A DNA stretch of 64,000 bases. Origin: Dryas octopetala (Eukaryota > Streptophyta > Magnoliopsida > Rosales > Rosaceae). Of this stretch, positions 33,671 through 46,675 are shown piece by piece (the stretch's first letter is position 1; each line of letters opens with the position of its first letter). Both the position numbers and the translations under genes were made by a program. Under the pieces are notes generated by a model. That model made no database searches. It was given only the letters and a program-made list of their open reading frames with translations, and was not told the DNA's origin. Where the stretch lies: positions 19,881,861 to 19,945,860 of the forward strand of contig OY992838.1 of assembly GCA_963921425.1 (NCBI GenBank). Direction: 5' to 3'.

Positions 33671-34960
33671 TGCCCCCGCAAGATGGGCCGGGAAAAGTGA
33701 GGCCAATCTTGACTTTTAGTGTCTGAAAACGAGGACGTGGCAGAGATTTGGTAAGAGCATCAGCAAGCTGATCAGCAGAAGGAACATGGGCGACACGTAG
33801 AGCACCGGATTGGACCCGTTCCCTGATGAAGTGATAGTCCAGTGCAATGTGTTTCATCCTGGAGTGGAAAACTAGATTGGAGCACAAGTGGGTGGCGCCA
33901 ACATTGTCACAGTATATGACAGGGGTGGTGGGTAAGGAGACCCCAAGATCAGTAAGAAGGAAGCACACCCAAGCTAGCTCTGCAGCAGTGGCAGCAACCG
34001 AACGGTATTCAGCCTCTGTGGAAGAGCGGGCAACCGCGTTTTGTTTCTTGGAGCTCCAAGAGATGGAGTTACGGCCAAGATAAACAATATAGGCACCTGT
34101 GGACGAATAATCGTCCTTGTCGCCTGCCCAATCCGCATCAGAAAATGCATGGAGAGAGGGATTGGTGGCACGATGGAGAAGAATACCGTCATTCAGAGTG
34201 CCAGCTAGGTACCTGAGAAGACGCTTGACAAGGGACCAGTGGTCTGTGGTAGGCTGGTGCATAAATTGAGACAGCTTGTTGACGGTGAAAGAAATGTCTG
34301 GGCGTGTGAGGGATAAATATTGGAGCTGACCAAGGACTGTGCGAAATTGACTAGGATCATGTAGTGGAGAGCCGGAATGAAGAGTTGGTGGGGCTCCAGG
34401 GGGCAACGGCGTAAGGACAGGCTTGGCAGCCATCATATTGGTTCGATGAAGGATGTCCAATATATACCGTTTCTGGGAGAGTAGGATACCATTGCGATGA
34501 GGAATTAACTCCTCGCCAAGAAAATATGAAAGTGAGCCAAGATCCTTCAGGGAAAAACGGTGAGCAAGAGTAGTAACAAAGTCATTAAGGACATCATTAT
34601 TGTTGCCTATGAGGATTATATCATCTACATAGACTAAGAGATAAAGGAGATGTTTTTCAGTATGGAAAACAAACAGTGATGTATCGGCATGAGAGTTATG
34701 GAAACTAGCCTGGAGGACGAAAGTGCGGAGCTCATGGTACCAGGCGCGGGGGGCTTGTTTGAGACCGTAGATAGCTTTGCGAAGCTTGCAAACATAGGAC
34801 GGCCGATCTTTCTCAACAAACCCTTGTGGTTGAGTCATGTACACATTTTCAGAGAGATGGCCTTGAAGGAATGCATTGTTGACATCCAGTTGGCGGAGTG
34901 GCCAGCCCTGTCCAATGGCAAGGCTAAGGATTACCCGGATTGTGGTGGGCTTGATACGGG
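33666..34960 (-). pseudogene. Copia 1 RT core and RNase H
   Basis: Continues RT in a shifted frame (TTIRVILSLAIGQGWPLRQL, YVCKLRKAIYGLKQAPRAWY) with the intact catalytic motif LLVYVDDIILIGNN, then the RNase H domain (AFSDADWAGDKDDYSSTGAY, SSTEAEYRSVAATAAE, YCDNVGATHL). Catalytic residues are present, so this part could be active if expressed in frame. Confidence 0.9.
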
Positions 34961-36709
34961 GCTGAATGTTTCATGATAATCCACACCAGGGCGCTGATGG
35001 AACCCTTTTGCCACCAAACGAGCCTTGTACCTGTCAATGGAACCATCAAAGTTTCTTTTAATACGAAAGATCCACTTACAGCCAACTATATTGGAGACCA
35101 AGTCCGGAGGAACGAGCTCCCATGTTCCATTGCGAACAAGGGCATCATACTCTGCAGACATGGCGTTGCACCATTTCTCATCTTTGAGGGCCTGGGTTAC
35201 GGTGGTTGGTGTTTGGACGGGTGAAGGATTTAACTGTGTGCTGAGGTTCATTTTTTGTAAGGGTTTGTGAATATTGTTCTTGCTACGTGTGGTCATACGG
35301 TGGTCATTGAAAGCGGGTGGGGCTGGTGCAAGGGGTGCAATTACATGGGCAGGTGGTAAGATCAACGGGGTTGTGAGGTTTGTGGATGAAGGGGCACTAG
35401 AGGTCTCGGGGGGAGGTTGATTTGATGGGTCAGAGAACTGGATGGTGGGTGATTGTGGAGGGGAGTGTCTGATTATGATTGTTTGAGTATGGGGTGGAGC
35501 TGGGTCAGTGGTGTTTGTTGCGGCAGGGTGCTGGGGAAGAGGTACAGTGATGTGGTTTTCAGGTGGAGGAGCTACAGACGGTGGCAGTTCTTGAGGTTGC
35601 ACTGCAGAGGGAGTAGTGGCAGCCGGCATTGAGGGAGAGGTGCATGGAACCGTAAAAATCGATGGGATCCACAAGTCAACTGAGGTGGAAGATGGCCTTG
35701 GTGATGACGCGTGAAGTGAGGTGTAAGAAAAGATGGACTCTACAAAGTGAACATGACGGGAAGTGAAAGTTTTTGAAGTGGATGGATCAAAGCACAAGTA
35801 TGCACTTTGAGAGAGAGAGTAACCAAGGAAAACACATGCGGTGGATCGTGGATGTAGTTTGTGAGGGCCATAGGGACGTAACCAAGGGTAGTAGAGACAA
35901 CCAAAAATCTTGAGTTTGGAATAGTTGGGGCTCTCCTGAAATATGAGTTCATATGGTGAAGAAAGGTTGAGAGTGGGTGTGGGTAGTCTATTTATTAAAT
36001 AAACTGCTGTAGCAAAGGCATGAGACCAGAAGGATAATGGAAGGGAGGCATGAGAAAGTAGAGCGAGACCAGTTTCGACTATGTGACGATGGCGTCGCTC
36101 AGAGTACCCATTGTGCTCAGGAGTATGTGGAGGAGTGGTGAGGTGAGAGATGCCATTGGAGGCAAGGTAATCTTTAAGGGCGATATATTCCCCACCATTG
36201 TCAAAGTAAAGTGTAATGATTTTGTGATGAAAATAGTTTTCAACAATGGGTTTAAAGCGTATGAAAATATTTTTTACATCTGATTTGCGCTTTAAAGGAT
36301 AGAACCATATGTATTTAGTGAAATGATCCACGAAAATAACATAATATTGAAAACCATCTTGAGAGACAATGAGGGAAGTCCAAACATCAGAAAAAAGAAT
36401 TTGTAATGGATGTGTAGAAGTAAGAGAGGAAGAAGAGAATGACAGTTTATGACTTTTATTAATGCGACAATCATGACAAAAGGATTCTTTGGACAGTGGA
36501 GTAGATAAATCTAGGTGATGTTGGGAAACAATATAATTTAAAATTGAGAAGGCAGGGTGTCCTAGTCGATGATGCCAATTGGAGGACGTTGTTTTGACAC
36601 TAGAAAAAGCGAGAAGTGGGGAGGACTGAGGGTCGGCTGCCGGCCATTCATATACTCCGTCTTTAGTGGTTCCCTTCAAGAGGATTGCCCCAGTGTGTAG
36701 ATCCTTCAT
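34931..36709 (-). pseudogene. Copia 1 integrase to RT N-terminus
   Basis: The frame starts in another register than gag (shift near 36700). It contains the GAG-pre-integrase motif WHHRLGHPAFSILNYI, the integrase core (DHFTKYIWFYPL, YFDNGGEYIALKDYL, EHNGYSERRHRHIVE), a Pro/Ser-rich linker, and the RT start (NGTWELVPPD, CKWIFRIKRNFDGSID, ARLVAKGFHQ). The frame is lost near 34960 just after YHETFSPV. Confidence 0.9.
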
Positions 36710-38032
36710 ATAAAAACAATGGGGTACGTAAGAATTCTACAGATGTGTTGTTAGTGTGACAAAATTGAGAAACAGAAACAAGATTTTTTTTCATGGTGGG
36801 TACGCAAAGAACATCATTTAATTGAAAAGTGTGTGAAGGGGTAATGAGAGATTTTGAACCAGTGTGGGTGATGGGGAGACCAGTCCCATCTTCTATCATG
36901 TTGTTGTCAGAGCCTGTGTAAGGAGCATGGAAGGATAGATTGTTCAGATCATCCGTAACATGATGGGATGCGCCACTATCAAACAGCCAGGCAGGATTAT
37001 GAGAGGAGGGAGCAGCTGCATAATGGGCTCGTGGTTGCCATGGTGTTGTTGACCGATGTGGTGGCGTTGGAGCAGAGGCCATATTGTTGTTTTGAATGGG
37101 GATGACCTGAAAAGAAGGACACCTCTTGGCGGTGTGACCTTGATTACCACAAACCTGACAAAATCCAAGGTAGGGACGTGGTGAAGGTCGATTGCCTCGA
37201 TAATTTGTGGTGGTGGAGGCAGTGTTTATGGTGCTGGAGTTTTGGGGGGAAGGGCGCCAGCCATTGTTTCGGTTAGAGAAGGGGCGCCAATTGTTGGTGG
37301 TAGAGGTAGTGTGTTGGGGGCGGTAGTTGGAAGAGCGGGTGGTGGGGTTGGCAGTGGCAGGTAGGCTCATTGTGTCTTTGGTGGTTGTAGATAGGGAGGT
37401 TTCAAACATGAGTAATTTTTCATGAAGTTCTTCAAAGGATATTGAAGAGTCACGAGCTTGAACTGCTCGGGCAAGTTCCTTGTAATCATCCCCCAATTCG
37501 GTCAAGATTTTGTCTGTCAGAACAGGTGCTCCTAATATGGCCAATTCATCAGCATGGGCCTTGATGGATTGGAGATAGTCAGTGATGGACAGAGAGCCTT
37601 TGGTGAGGTTTTTGAGATGTTGTTTGACCTGTTGGATGTGGCCTCAGGTGGGCTTGGCATATGTGTTGGCTAGTATGTTCCAAGCTTCTCGTGAGGTCTT
37701 GGCTTGAGCCACAAACGGGATGATTGAAGGAGAAAGAGACCCAATGAGGGCATTAAAGATAAGTTGATCTTGACGGACCCAGAGGGTGTGGGTGTGGTGG
37801 CGTTGTTTTCTGTAGGGGTGGGAGGTGTTGCGCTGTTTTCTGTAAGGGTGGGAGGTGGACATTGATTTGAGCCATCTATGTATCCAAAGAGATCATACCC
37901 AATGAAAAGAGTGTGAAATTGGAGTTTCCAAGAGAGATAGTTGGTGCTGGTGAGTTTGAGTGGAGCTTGGGCAGAAATGTTAATGGAAATAAGTTGAGAT
38001 GCATTGGAGGGGTTGAGGGTGACGGTGGCCAT
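36663..38032 (-). pseudogene. Copia 1 gag and protease region
   Basis: I chose the ATG at 38032 (MATVTLNPSNASQL). The Copia gag N-terminal domain follows (LTSTNYLSWKLQFHTLFIGY, GYIDGS). After a frameshift near 37790 the frame continues to a TGA at 37644-37646, then the UBN2-type gag part (ELARAVQARDSSISFEELHE), the zinc knuckle CQVCGNQGHTAKRCP and the protease motif WLFDSGASHHVT (DSG active site). It would supply particle protein and the polyprotein protease. It is broken but young. Confidence 0.88.
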
Positions 38033-38088
38033 TTGGTTTGAAAAAAAAATAATAATAGAGATAGTTGGACCGTGAGGCTCTGATACCA

Positions 38089-38321
38089 TGTAAAAGGTAT
38101 AGCAGTGTTGTGAAATGACACACTATTATTCATTGACTGTACAAAGTTTAAATACAGAGGCAGCCAGGAAACCAATTAACTAAAGTTATCTATAAACATG
38201 GAAGACCAGGGATAAGGCAAAGACTTATCACTTATCCTAGACTTAGTCAAACACAAAGCTACAGCAACAGATATTCAAAAAACACAACAGAACTTGATAG
38301 CTTGAGTATTTGTCGCCTATA
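38089..38321 (-). repeat. 5' LTR of Copia 1
   Basis: 233 bp, nearly identical to 33437-33670. On plus it runs TGTAAAAGG to CGCCTATA. It is followed on minus by the primer-binding site. Confidence 0.93.
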
Positions 38322-40957
38322 CCTTGCACACCTAGCCAGCACCACCACTCTCGCCGCCGACCACCACCCACCGACCCAACCTCATCGGAGTGACCCCACC
38401 GCGCCGACCACCACCTCCCATTCACCACCCTTGTAGCCCAGCCCACACACGCAAGCGAACAAGGCCAGAGAAAGCCCATCTGCCACCACCAGCAGTCGCC
38501 GGCCATTTCGGCCACCTAATACCTCCGGCGAGCCTCCCCCAACGCCGACCACCTTCCCTGGCCACTCCTCCAGCCAGCCCAGCCCCCCTGCGAGACCCCT
38601 GCTCAGAAAACTCTCACAGAAACGCCGGCCATTCTCCTTCCAAACTCCGGCCAGTCCCACCTCCTATCTTCAAGGGTTAGGGTGAGTTTTCATTCCCTCT
38701 TAATGGGCTTTCAACCTCTCATGTTTTGGTGGTGAAATTTTGAGATTTTGGGTGAAGTTTGAATATTGAGGTTTAAGGCCATTTCAGATTCCCTTTGAAT
38801 CTTAGAGTTTGAGACTATTATTGTTGTTTTCTTAGACAAATTTCATCCCTAAGAACCTCAATTGTTGTTTAGAACCAAAAATTTTAGAATAAATTTGGAG
38901 GAATTTGAGTGTTGGGAAGTTTGATTTCAAGGGTGGAACCCATTTTGGGTCTGCTGAGGTTTGGCTGAGTCTTGTGGTAATTTTGGTGTGGTTTTGGACA
39001 ATCCCATATTTAGGAAACCCAAAAATTTGATACTAGATTTGAATGTATAAGAAGATTTGAGAAATTTTTGTATTTTGGTTAATTTTGGGCTTGAAAAAGC
39101 CACGTACCTTGGGCGGCAACCTTTGTGATTTCGAACCCCCGCTGATATTCCATGATTTTAGGAGTATTTAGGATTACTTTGTTGAGTGGGTTACTGATCT
39201 AGGTTATGTTGTTTATGGTTAGTGAGCTGGGAAGCTTTAGGGGCGGTTGTGGAGTAGTTGTTATTGGTCAACTTGTGTAGATTGTAAATCGTCATGTAGG
39301 AACGAAAGTTGGGTGGGATGTTAGGTACAACACACACATACAAATTTAACATCTTGGAGTTGAGACTAACTTCTTATTTTTTTTATTTATTTTATAGGCG
39401 AGACAATCGTGGCTCGTGACGATCCGGCGGAGGATCGAAGCTAGGGCTATCTCTGTGAGTGGACTTTGTTTTATAAACGTTTTTATGAAGTTTCATGATT
39501 TAAATTTTTATTTTTTTCCTTGAGCTTTACTTGGATTTGTTGAATGGTGAGTTTGATTTTGATATTAAAAAGTTTATGGTGTCCGAATGATTATTTTTCC
39601 AATTTAATGCATTGAGAATTGAATTTGAGATTTATTCTTACTTTAATAAATTATACAATAATATTCTATAATGGGTTTTGAAGTATCTATTTGAGATTTA
39701 TTTTTATGCGGAAGATAATATTTTAAATTTGGTTTTAGCGTCAACCATTGGAAGTTTTTTATTTGGATTCATGAGATGAGCATATTTTATAATGTTTTGG
39801 CTTGGCATTTGATTTCATGGTTTGAAGAGCTATATTATTTTGAGACATTTATTAAATGCATGATTTTGAGGATTTGTGAAAAGCTTAAGAAATTGTAATT
39901 TGCAGATTTTATCTATTTACAAGAATGATTTTAGAAAGTTGCAGAACGATTTTCAAACCGCCATATTAGTACCCTCACCCACAGATACAGATACAGATAG
40001 GTCTTTGTGACCCATCTCGGCACACATATAGGTTTTGGGAAGTGAGTCGGGATGCCTCGCCCTTTGGGGCAGATCTGCGTGCACGTATGACCAGGATTGA
40101 CTGCACGTGTTTGGATTTTACTCCGTGCGTGTGTATGACCAGGATATTGTCTGCCTATGCGACGCAGGAATTCCGCATAAGTGTATGGCCAGGTTTTTCA
40201 GGATATAAGCATGGTGGAAATTAAATTGTTATCTTCAAGAGTTTCAATATGGATTTAAAGTGAGAAATTCCTTTCGAGTTTTATAAAGATTTCGATTTTA
40301 TTATTTTTATGACTATGTTAATTTAGATTGTTGGCTATTGAGAAATGTGTTTTGATTTATCTTTTCCTTGAGTTCCATTAGTTTTATAACACTTTTAAAG
40401 CTTGGAAATGGTTTTAAAACTGGGGGATTTCAAAGAGCGACGTGAAGTCTTAGAGTTAAATGTGGTTATAAAGGGTTTTCTGAAAATATATTTAATCTTT
40501 GATTTCATTTCCATTAAACTGTTCACTCATTAAGTTTATCTCATAATTTTTCTTGTTTTGTCTTAAATTGTCCTCCCAGGCAATAGCAGTGGTGGAGGTC
40601 GCGCCAATCACGTTGAGGCATGGCGTCCATTTTCTCTACTCGAATCTTGTAGGCATCGCTTTTATTTTGGAAGTTCCTTTTTTTTTAACTGTAAAAATTG
40701 TAGTAATAAGAGTAGTGGCTCTGATAACCATACTTAAATTATAAGATTATTTTGTATTTGTAGGGTCTGAGACCCCTTTTGGTTGTGGTAGAGGTGGTTG
40801 AAGTTTTTAGAAGTGTTTTTACAAGTTTTATAAATTTTGGGTTAGTCCATTTTTAAGGGAGGTTCTGCTAAATTTTCGGTAGGATTTTCCTTGATTTTAG
40901 ATCCCACAGGACCTCTTCGGGTTTCAGGGTGGAATCCGGGAGCGGTCTTGTCAAAAC

Positions 40958-43007
40958 ATCTTCCAATTTTGAATAAAATAAAAAATCATTACATCTAATG
41001 TATGCTCAAAGTAGTCTAACATTTCTTTAGGCGTACTAAAATCTAACATTATTGCTACATGTACGCATCCTTTTTCCCATAGTTATATATTTTTTTTTTC
41101 CATTGCTGGGGATCTATACTATCTAAATTTAATATGTTACCTTCTAAATTTATTTATCTAATTCCTTGTATGTGAGGTATCATATTTTTTCTTGACCTCA
41201 TTTGGTCATATTCTCTATTTGTCATATTTTCATTTTGTAATTCTCTATATGTTTCTTGTGTGGTTGAGATTCCTATATGTTCTATTCTATAAGGGGTTTC
41301 TAAATTTAATGTTCCTCTAAATCCTTGGATTCCAAAAGTTACATTAAAATTTTCTCGAGTTTGCTATGCTGGATTACATTCTATTGTATGTTCTGTTTTG
41401 TGCTCTAATATATAGTCTATTGTATTCACTAGATCCTATAATATGTTCTAATCATAAGTCAAAAATTAATGCTACAAGCTCTTCATCATTTTTCCTATGT
41501 AATCCTAAATCATGTTTTATATTTTTCTAAATTCTTTTAAATTATCTATATCGTCTATTAGTTTATCCATTATAAAATCTAAATTTGCTTCAACTAAATT
41601 TTGGTCTATATTATCAAAGGTCATGTTAATATATACTTGCTCTTCAATTTCACTTTCAATGTCATTATTATCTATTTGCTTATAGTTTGAAAAACTTAAT
41701 TGATGTTTCTTCATCCATGTGCTCATATATTTGTGCATTGCTAGGTTGTTTATTAATTGCTCTAATTTTAAGATTTGATAGTTTCTACTTAGTTCCTCCT
41801 AAGAAACTGTTGTCTACCGGTATGGCTTCTATTATATTCATGTGTTTTCTTCCGAACATTTTTACTAGATCTTGAAATTCTACATTAAATTTATAATTCA
41901 TACTATCAAAAATTTTTCCTATGTACATTAAACTAATGCATAAGTTTTTATAATCACCTCGCGTGTTATAATTCTTTGTTCTTATGCTTACTTTAATATG
42001 TTGACTAAATTCACTAATTTTTATAGGCAAGTTAGGCATACATCCTAAAACTGCTAAGTTTTTATTCAAGTCTATTTAAGTTGTTGCTATTGCAGCTTGC
42101 TCATGATTTTCTCATCTATCATCATATATGTAAACTAATGTTTTAATTCCTACTTGTGCTCTAGCTAATCCAGCTATTCCTACAAATATTGTTCCTACAT
42201 GTATTAATCTATAATGTTGTTTTTTAAGCTCTATAACTGCTTCTGAACTTAGTAAATCTAATATAACTCTTTTATCTATACAACTAATTTGTTGGCTTAT
42301 CTTATTTACAATGCTTGTTTTACTTTCTAACACTCCCACTTTGTATAAAAAACTTATATTTCTTTGAGTGGAGTTGGATTATACAATTATTTTGTCTAAT
42401 AGGTATATGCTGATTTGGGATAATAGATGTGTAATCTGAAATTCCTACAGGTATTGTGTTTGATTATACTTCTTGAAGTGTTTGAAGAGCTTCTATATAT
42501 TTTGCACTAGTTTTTGCACTTTGCATTTATTTTGGTAGCTGATCTATTTTGTTATGTAGAATATCTACTTGTTTTGCTAAATCTTTTTGTACTAACTATA
42601 TTTGTTGTACTTTCTTTTTAAGTTATTTAATTATTACAAATTTTTTTTGAATTTTCTTAGTATTATCTTTTAGTTGCTTGATAATATAATCTAAATTTTT
42701 TCTTAGAATATTTGTTGAGTTTCTTCCTAGATTTTGCCTCAATTAATATTTCTATTGACTAACTTTGCTTTAGCTTTAGTTGTTCTAACTTAATATTCTA
42801 TGACAGATTGATAAGTAAATCAATTATACTATTTTCTATATGTTGTTCTTTATTATGTAAGATATACTTATATTCTTTGTTATGAAAATGACAAATTAAA
42901 GTGTTATTATCTAAAGTAAGTTTTCTCTTATGATGCTCACTTATTTCTAAATTAAGAAAATCTCTCATAACCTACCTTTTTATAACTTAATTACTAAGGT
43001 ATTTTGT
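40958..43007 (-). pseudogene. endogenous caulimovirid copy B, proximal segment with movement-protein region
   Basis: Read on minus from 43007 down, it passes the coiled-coil region, then the movement-protein core in two short open frames (42112-42339 and 41785-42069). These show YRLIHVGTIFVGIAGLAR and FNVEFQDLVKMFGRKH, typical of the caulimovirid cell-to-cell movement domain. It continues into the next region (41517-41738) and toward the capsid part. Frameshifts and stops break every domain, so it cannot encode a working protein. It matches copies A and C. Confidence 0.75.
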
Positions 43008-43617
43008 ACTTTTTCTACAACCAAAGTTAGTATGCAAAATATATATGAATGAGTGAAAATGATAGATAGATGTGTGAAAAAATGAAGTGTGAATGTTTAA
43101 TTTATATGAAAAGTAATGAAATAGCCGTTGGGAATTTTTAAATAATTTTTCTATATTTTTTCATATATATTTTTTGTATTTTTTAATGTTAGTATAACAG
43201 TCAATTAATTAGAATTGTTAATCACCAACGGCTATTTAAAAAGGAAGGCCCAGATCGCACCACGCGTCTGGGCCCGTTAATTTTTTTTAATGCATTACGG
43301 TCGAAAAACACGAATTGTCCAGATGCACCGGTTAACCAATCTGGGCCGTTCGCCGTTTGCACGCGAGTGGGGGGAGGTGGCTGATAACACTAACGTGCCA
43401 CAGTGTAGCTGTCGGCTGATTTTTGACTTCCCTGGCTTTTACTAAATTACCCTTATGCTTTTTATAAATTCCTTTCATTTTTCTTACAAACCAAATTTAT
43501 CTTGAAGGGCTACAAGGTCATTTCCCACGTGGTGGGCCCCACCTCTCTCTTGCTCTCACTCTCAGCCGGAGCTTTGGAAAGCTCTCAAATAATGATCTCA
43601 CTCACTCTCACTCTCAT
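43008..43617 (-). mobile_element. Harbinger-type element 4, 3' part (truncated)
   Basis: Read on minus, this ends with a leader very like that at 54450-54560 (CATACTAA, GTTGTAGAAA) just before where the Myb/SANT ORF should begin, but the ORF is absent and viral sequence follows. Its terminal end is at 50998-51082, beyond element D. The GAGTGAG words are shared with element 5. Confidence 0.5.
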
Positions 43618-44326
43618 TGTAATAACCTAATTTTAAAACAAATCCATTTATATATGTTTATTATAAATAATTATACTTATATTTCTATTTGCTCATATTT
43701 ACATTTATAAATATTAGTATTTATATTTATATTTGTTTATATTTACAATTATATTTAAGTTAATATTTATATTTATACATATTCAATATTATTATATATT
43801 TAATTAAAAAAAAATGTTTTAACTTAACTTTCCTCCAGTAGGAGGAAAGCTAGCTTTTAATTGGTTTAGTAAGGTGGTGGGCGGTGCAGTGTGTATGTGA
43901 GTGCAGTGTGTGTGTGTTTGCTGGTGTTATAAGATTGAGTGAATTAAAAAGAAGGCAGCTGGTTTTATTTAGACAAACCGAAAACAAAGCAAGAAAGAAG
44001 AGAGAAGAAAAAAGAAAGAGAAAGGGAGAGAGAGAGAGAAGAGAAATAGAGGTACAAAGAGGGGAAGAAAAATAGAGAGAAATGAAGGATGAATAGAGAG
44101 TGAAAGAGAAAGAGAAAGAGAAAGAGAAAGAAAGGAGGAAGAAGGTGAGTTTGAATTCTTTTCATAAATCCTCTGTTTTTATGGAATTTATATTTGGTTT
44201 TGGATTTCTGATTTTAATGAGTTTCACTTAGTGGTTAGAGAGGTCTATTGGATCACAAACACTATAGGAATTGGAGGGAAACAAGAAAAGGATTCGGATT
44301 GGGTGTCCTTAGTAATTTTGAGGTAA

Positions 44327-44466
44327 TTAGAATATGGCTGAATGATTTAATTTTATATATCAAGGTATATTTATACAAGAGTACAACGACCAAATAGGGT
44401 AAGTCAACTATACAGCTATGACATTAACTCTTAGCTAAATAAGGAAAACCTATATACACGCTAACT
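44327..44466 (-). repeat. 3' LTR of Copia 2
   Basis: 140 bp, following the RNase H frame and purine tract on minus. Unusually short for a full-length Copia element. Confidence 0.85.
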
Positions 44467-44473
44467 CTCTCCC

Positions 44474-46675
44474 TCAAGTTGGTGCATAGATATCGCACAT
44501 GCCCAACTTAGATAGCGATATATGGAAAGAACCACTAGTAACAGCATGAGTCATCACATCAGCCAACTGATCCACACTCCTAATATAAGAAACCTCTATC
44601 ACACCAGAATCTAGATTATCCTTGATGTAGTTCCTGTCAAGTTCAACGTGTTTGGTTCGATCGTGCTGTACTGGAATATTATTAGCAATCTCAATAGCCG
44701 TCGTGTTATCACAAAAGAGCACTATCGGTTTCTGAGGACCATATCCAAATTCACCTAAGAGGATTTTGAGCCAAGTAACCTCCGTAGTTGCATGGTGAAG
44801 AGCAAGGTATTTGGCTTCTGCACTAGACAAAGATACTACATTCTGTTTCTTACTCCTCCAAGTCACCAAATTGCCTCCAACAAATGACACATATCCTGAA
44901 GTAGACTTTCTATCCAATCTGGATCCAGCAAAGTCAGAGTCAGTGTATCCCACAATATCTAAGTGTCCATGCTTGGAGAATAATACCTTTGCCTGGAGAA
45001 GACTTCAGATAAACTAAAATACGATTCACTGCATCCATGTGTCGATTGCTCGGATTATGTATGAATTGACTCACCACATTGACTGCATATGATATGTCAG
45101 GCCTAGTATGAGCTAGATAGATCAGCTTCCCCACTAGCCTCTGATACCTCTCCTTGTTTGTTGAAACCTGATCAGGATAGATAGTCAGACCAAGGTTCAC
45201 CTCGATAGGAGTATCCACAGGTTCACAGGCAGAGTTACCAGTTTCAGCCAAAAGATCTAATATATACTTTCGTTGGGAGAGGAAAATTTCTTGCTTAGAC
45301 CGAGACACTTCAATGCCTAAGAAGTATTTTAAAACTCCCAAATCTTTCATTTCAAATTCCTTGGCCAAATAGCTCTGAAGCTTCTCTATTTTTCTTATAT
45401 TACTACCAGTAATAATCATGTCATCGACATAGACAATAAGCAAAGTAATATCATCACCATCCCGTTTATAGAACAGAGTGTGATTTGCCAAGGCTTGCTT
45501 AAAGCCATATGCCTTCACGGAATAGCTCAACCTGCCAAACCAAGCCCTCGGCGACTGCTTCAATCCATACAGCGCCTTCTTCAGCTTGCATACCTTACCT
45601 CCTTTTGGTGTAAATCCTGGAGGAGGATCCATATACACCTCCTCTATCAGGTTACCATGCAAAAAAGCATTCTTTACATCCATTTGTCGTAATAGCAAAT
45701 CCAAATTAGCTGCAAGAGAAAGTATAACTCTAACAGTGTTCATCTTGGCCACAGGAGCGAATGTCTCTCGATAATCAATCTCATATGTCTGAGTGTAACC
45801 CTTAGCAACCAACCTTGCCTTATACCTGTCAATAGTCCCATCTGACTTATGCTTCACTGTAAACACCCATTTACACCCCACTGTCTTCTTTCCCCGAGGT
45901 AACTCGACCAATTCCCAAGTAGAATTCTTCTGGAGAGCCTTCATTTCCTTTACCATAGCAGACTTCCACTTGGGATCTCCAAGAGCTTCCTGAAAATGAC
46001 TATGAATAGACACAGAGGACAACTGAAGGGCAAAAGCTAAGTGAGACTGAGACAAACGATGATAAGAGACAAAATTAGACATGGGATAAACAATATTAGA
46101 AGATGATTTGGAAAAACCCAGCCTATCAGGCTTAGTACGAGTACGAAGGGGATATCTCCTATCCTGGACTCCAACTTGTGGTTCCAAGATAGTAGACTCC
46201 GAAGCTGCAGGGTTAGAATCCAAGATAATATCTGAAGCTAATGTTATAGAGGAAGAAATATGTACCTCATAGTCAATTTCAAAAGAGTCATCCGATGACA
46301 TGGTAGTATCATTAAGGAGAGGATTGAAGTCACTAGGAGGCGCAACAATATCAATTTTGTTCTTCCTGGTATAAACTTTTCCAAACAATGTGTTTGGCCC
46401 TTCAACCTCCAACTCATCACCCATTTCCCCTGGTTCGATGTCACTTGAAATCCAAAACTTTTTTTCTGCCAACCACAAACGTTCCTCTTCCTTACTTCGA
46501 ATCTCCCCCTGAAGAGGAGCCAGAGAAACCTCCCCAGAAAAATAAGAAACCTGTTCACATAACTCAACATCCATGGACACATAGAATTTACCTGTGGGAG
46601 GATGAAAACATTTATACCCCTTTTGGGAACTAGAGTAACCTAGGAAGACACACTTAAGAGCCCGAGGATCAAGTT
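44474..46675 (-). pseudogene. Copia 2 reverse transcriptase and RNase H
   Basis: The long frame 44940-46580 holds RT: STWELVELPRGKKTVGCKWV, YKARLVAKGYTQTYEIDY, RQMDVKNAFLHGNL and the intact catalytic LLIVYVDDMIITGSN. RNase H follows after a frameshift near 44950 (GYTDSDFAGSRLDRKSTSGY, SLSSAEAKYLALHHATTE, FCDNTTAIEIANN). The catalytic residues are conserved though the polyprotein is broken. Confidence 0.9.

Larger units (their letters stand above)
33437..38321 (-). mobile_element. Copia retrotransposon 1 (RE1/Ale-like), recent insertion
   Basis: Complete element on minus with LTRs at 38089-38321 (5') and 33437-33670 (3') and a perfect duplication CCTTG (33432-33436, 38322-38326). The primer site TGGTATCAGAGCC adjoins the 5' LTR. 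The LTRs differ by two substitutions and one single-base gap that I can see. Gag, protease, integrase, RT and RNase H are all present in Copia order. The polyprotein has only a few lesions: a frameshift near 37790, a TGA at 37644-37646, and frameshifts near 36700 and 34960. It sits inside element B. Confidence 0.95.
33014..40957 (+). mobile_element. solo-LTR-like insertion (element B) carrying a Copia element
   Basis: Begins TGTAACGCTCCGACCCC and ends GGTCTTGTCA, with a perfect 5-bp duplication AAACA (33009-33013 and 40958-40962). Without the nested Copia it is about 3.05 kb. It is homologous to element A in inverse orientation at both ends and in the middle (about 39970-40200 against 15680-15850). 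A (CT)n run near 33345-33363, then a GC-rich stretch with CACC/GCCG words (38340-38670), repeats the layout of A and C. There is no coding domain of its own. Confidence 0.7.

Noticed and set aside
33847..35270. Plus-strand open frames opposite the Copia 1 polyprotein
   Set aside because: These are shadows of the clearly coding minus-strand RT and integrase frames.
43884..44165. Open frames rich in Lys/Glu/Arg or Phe/Leu/Ser
   Set aside because: They arise from the purine-rich low-complexity tract of element D.
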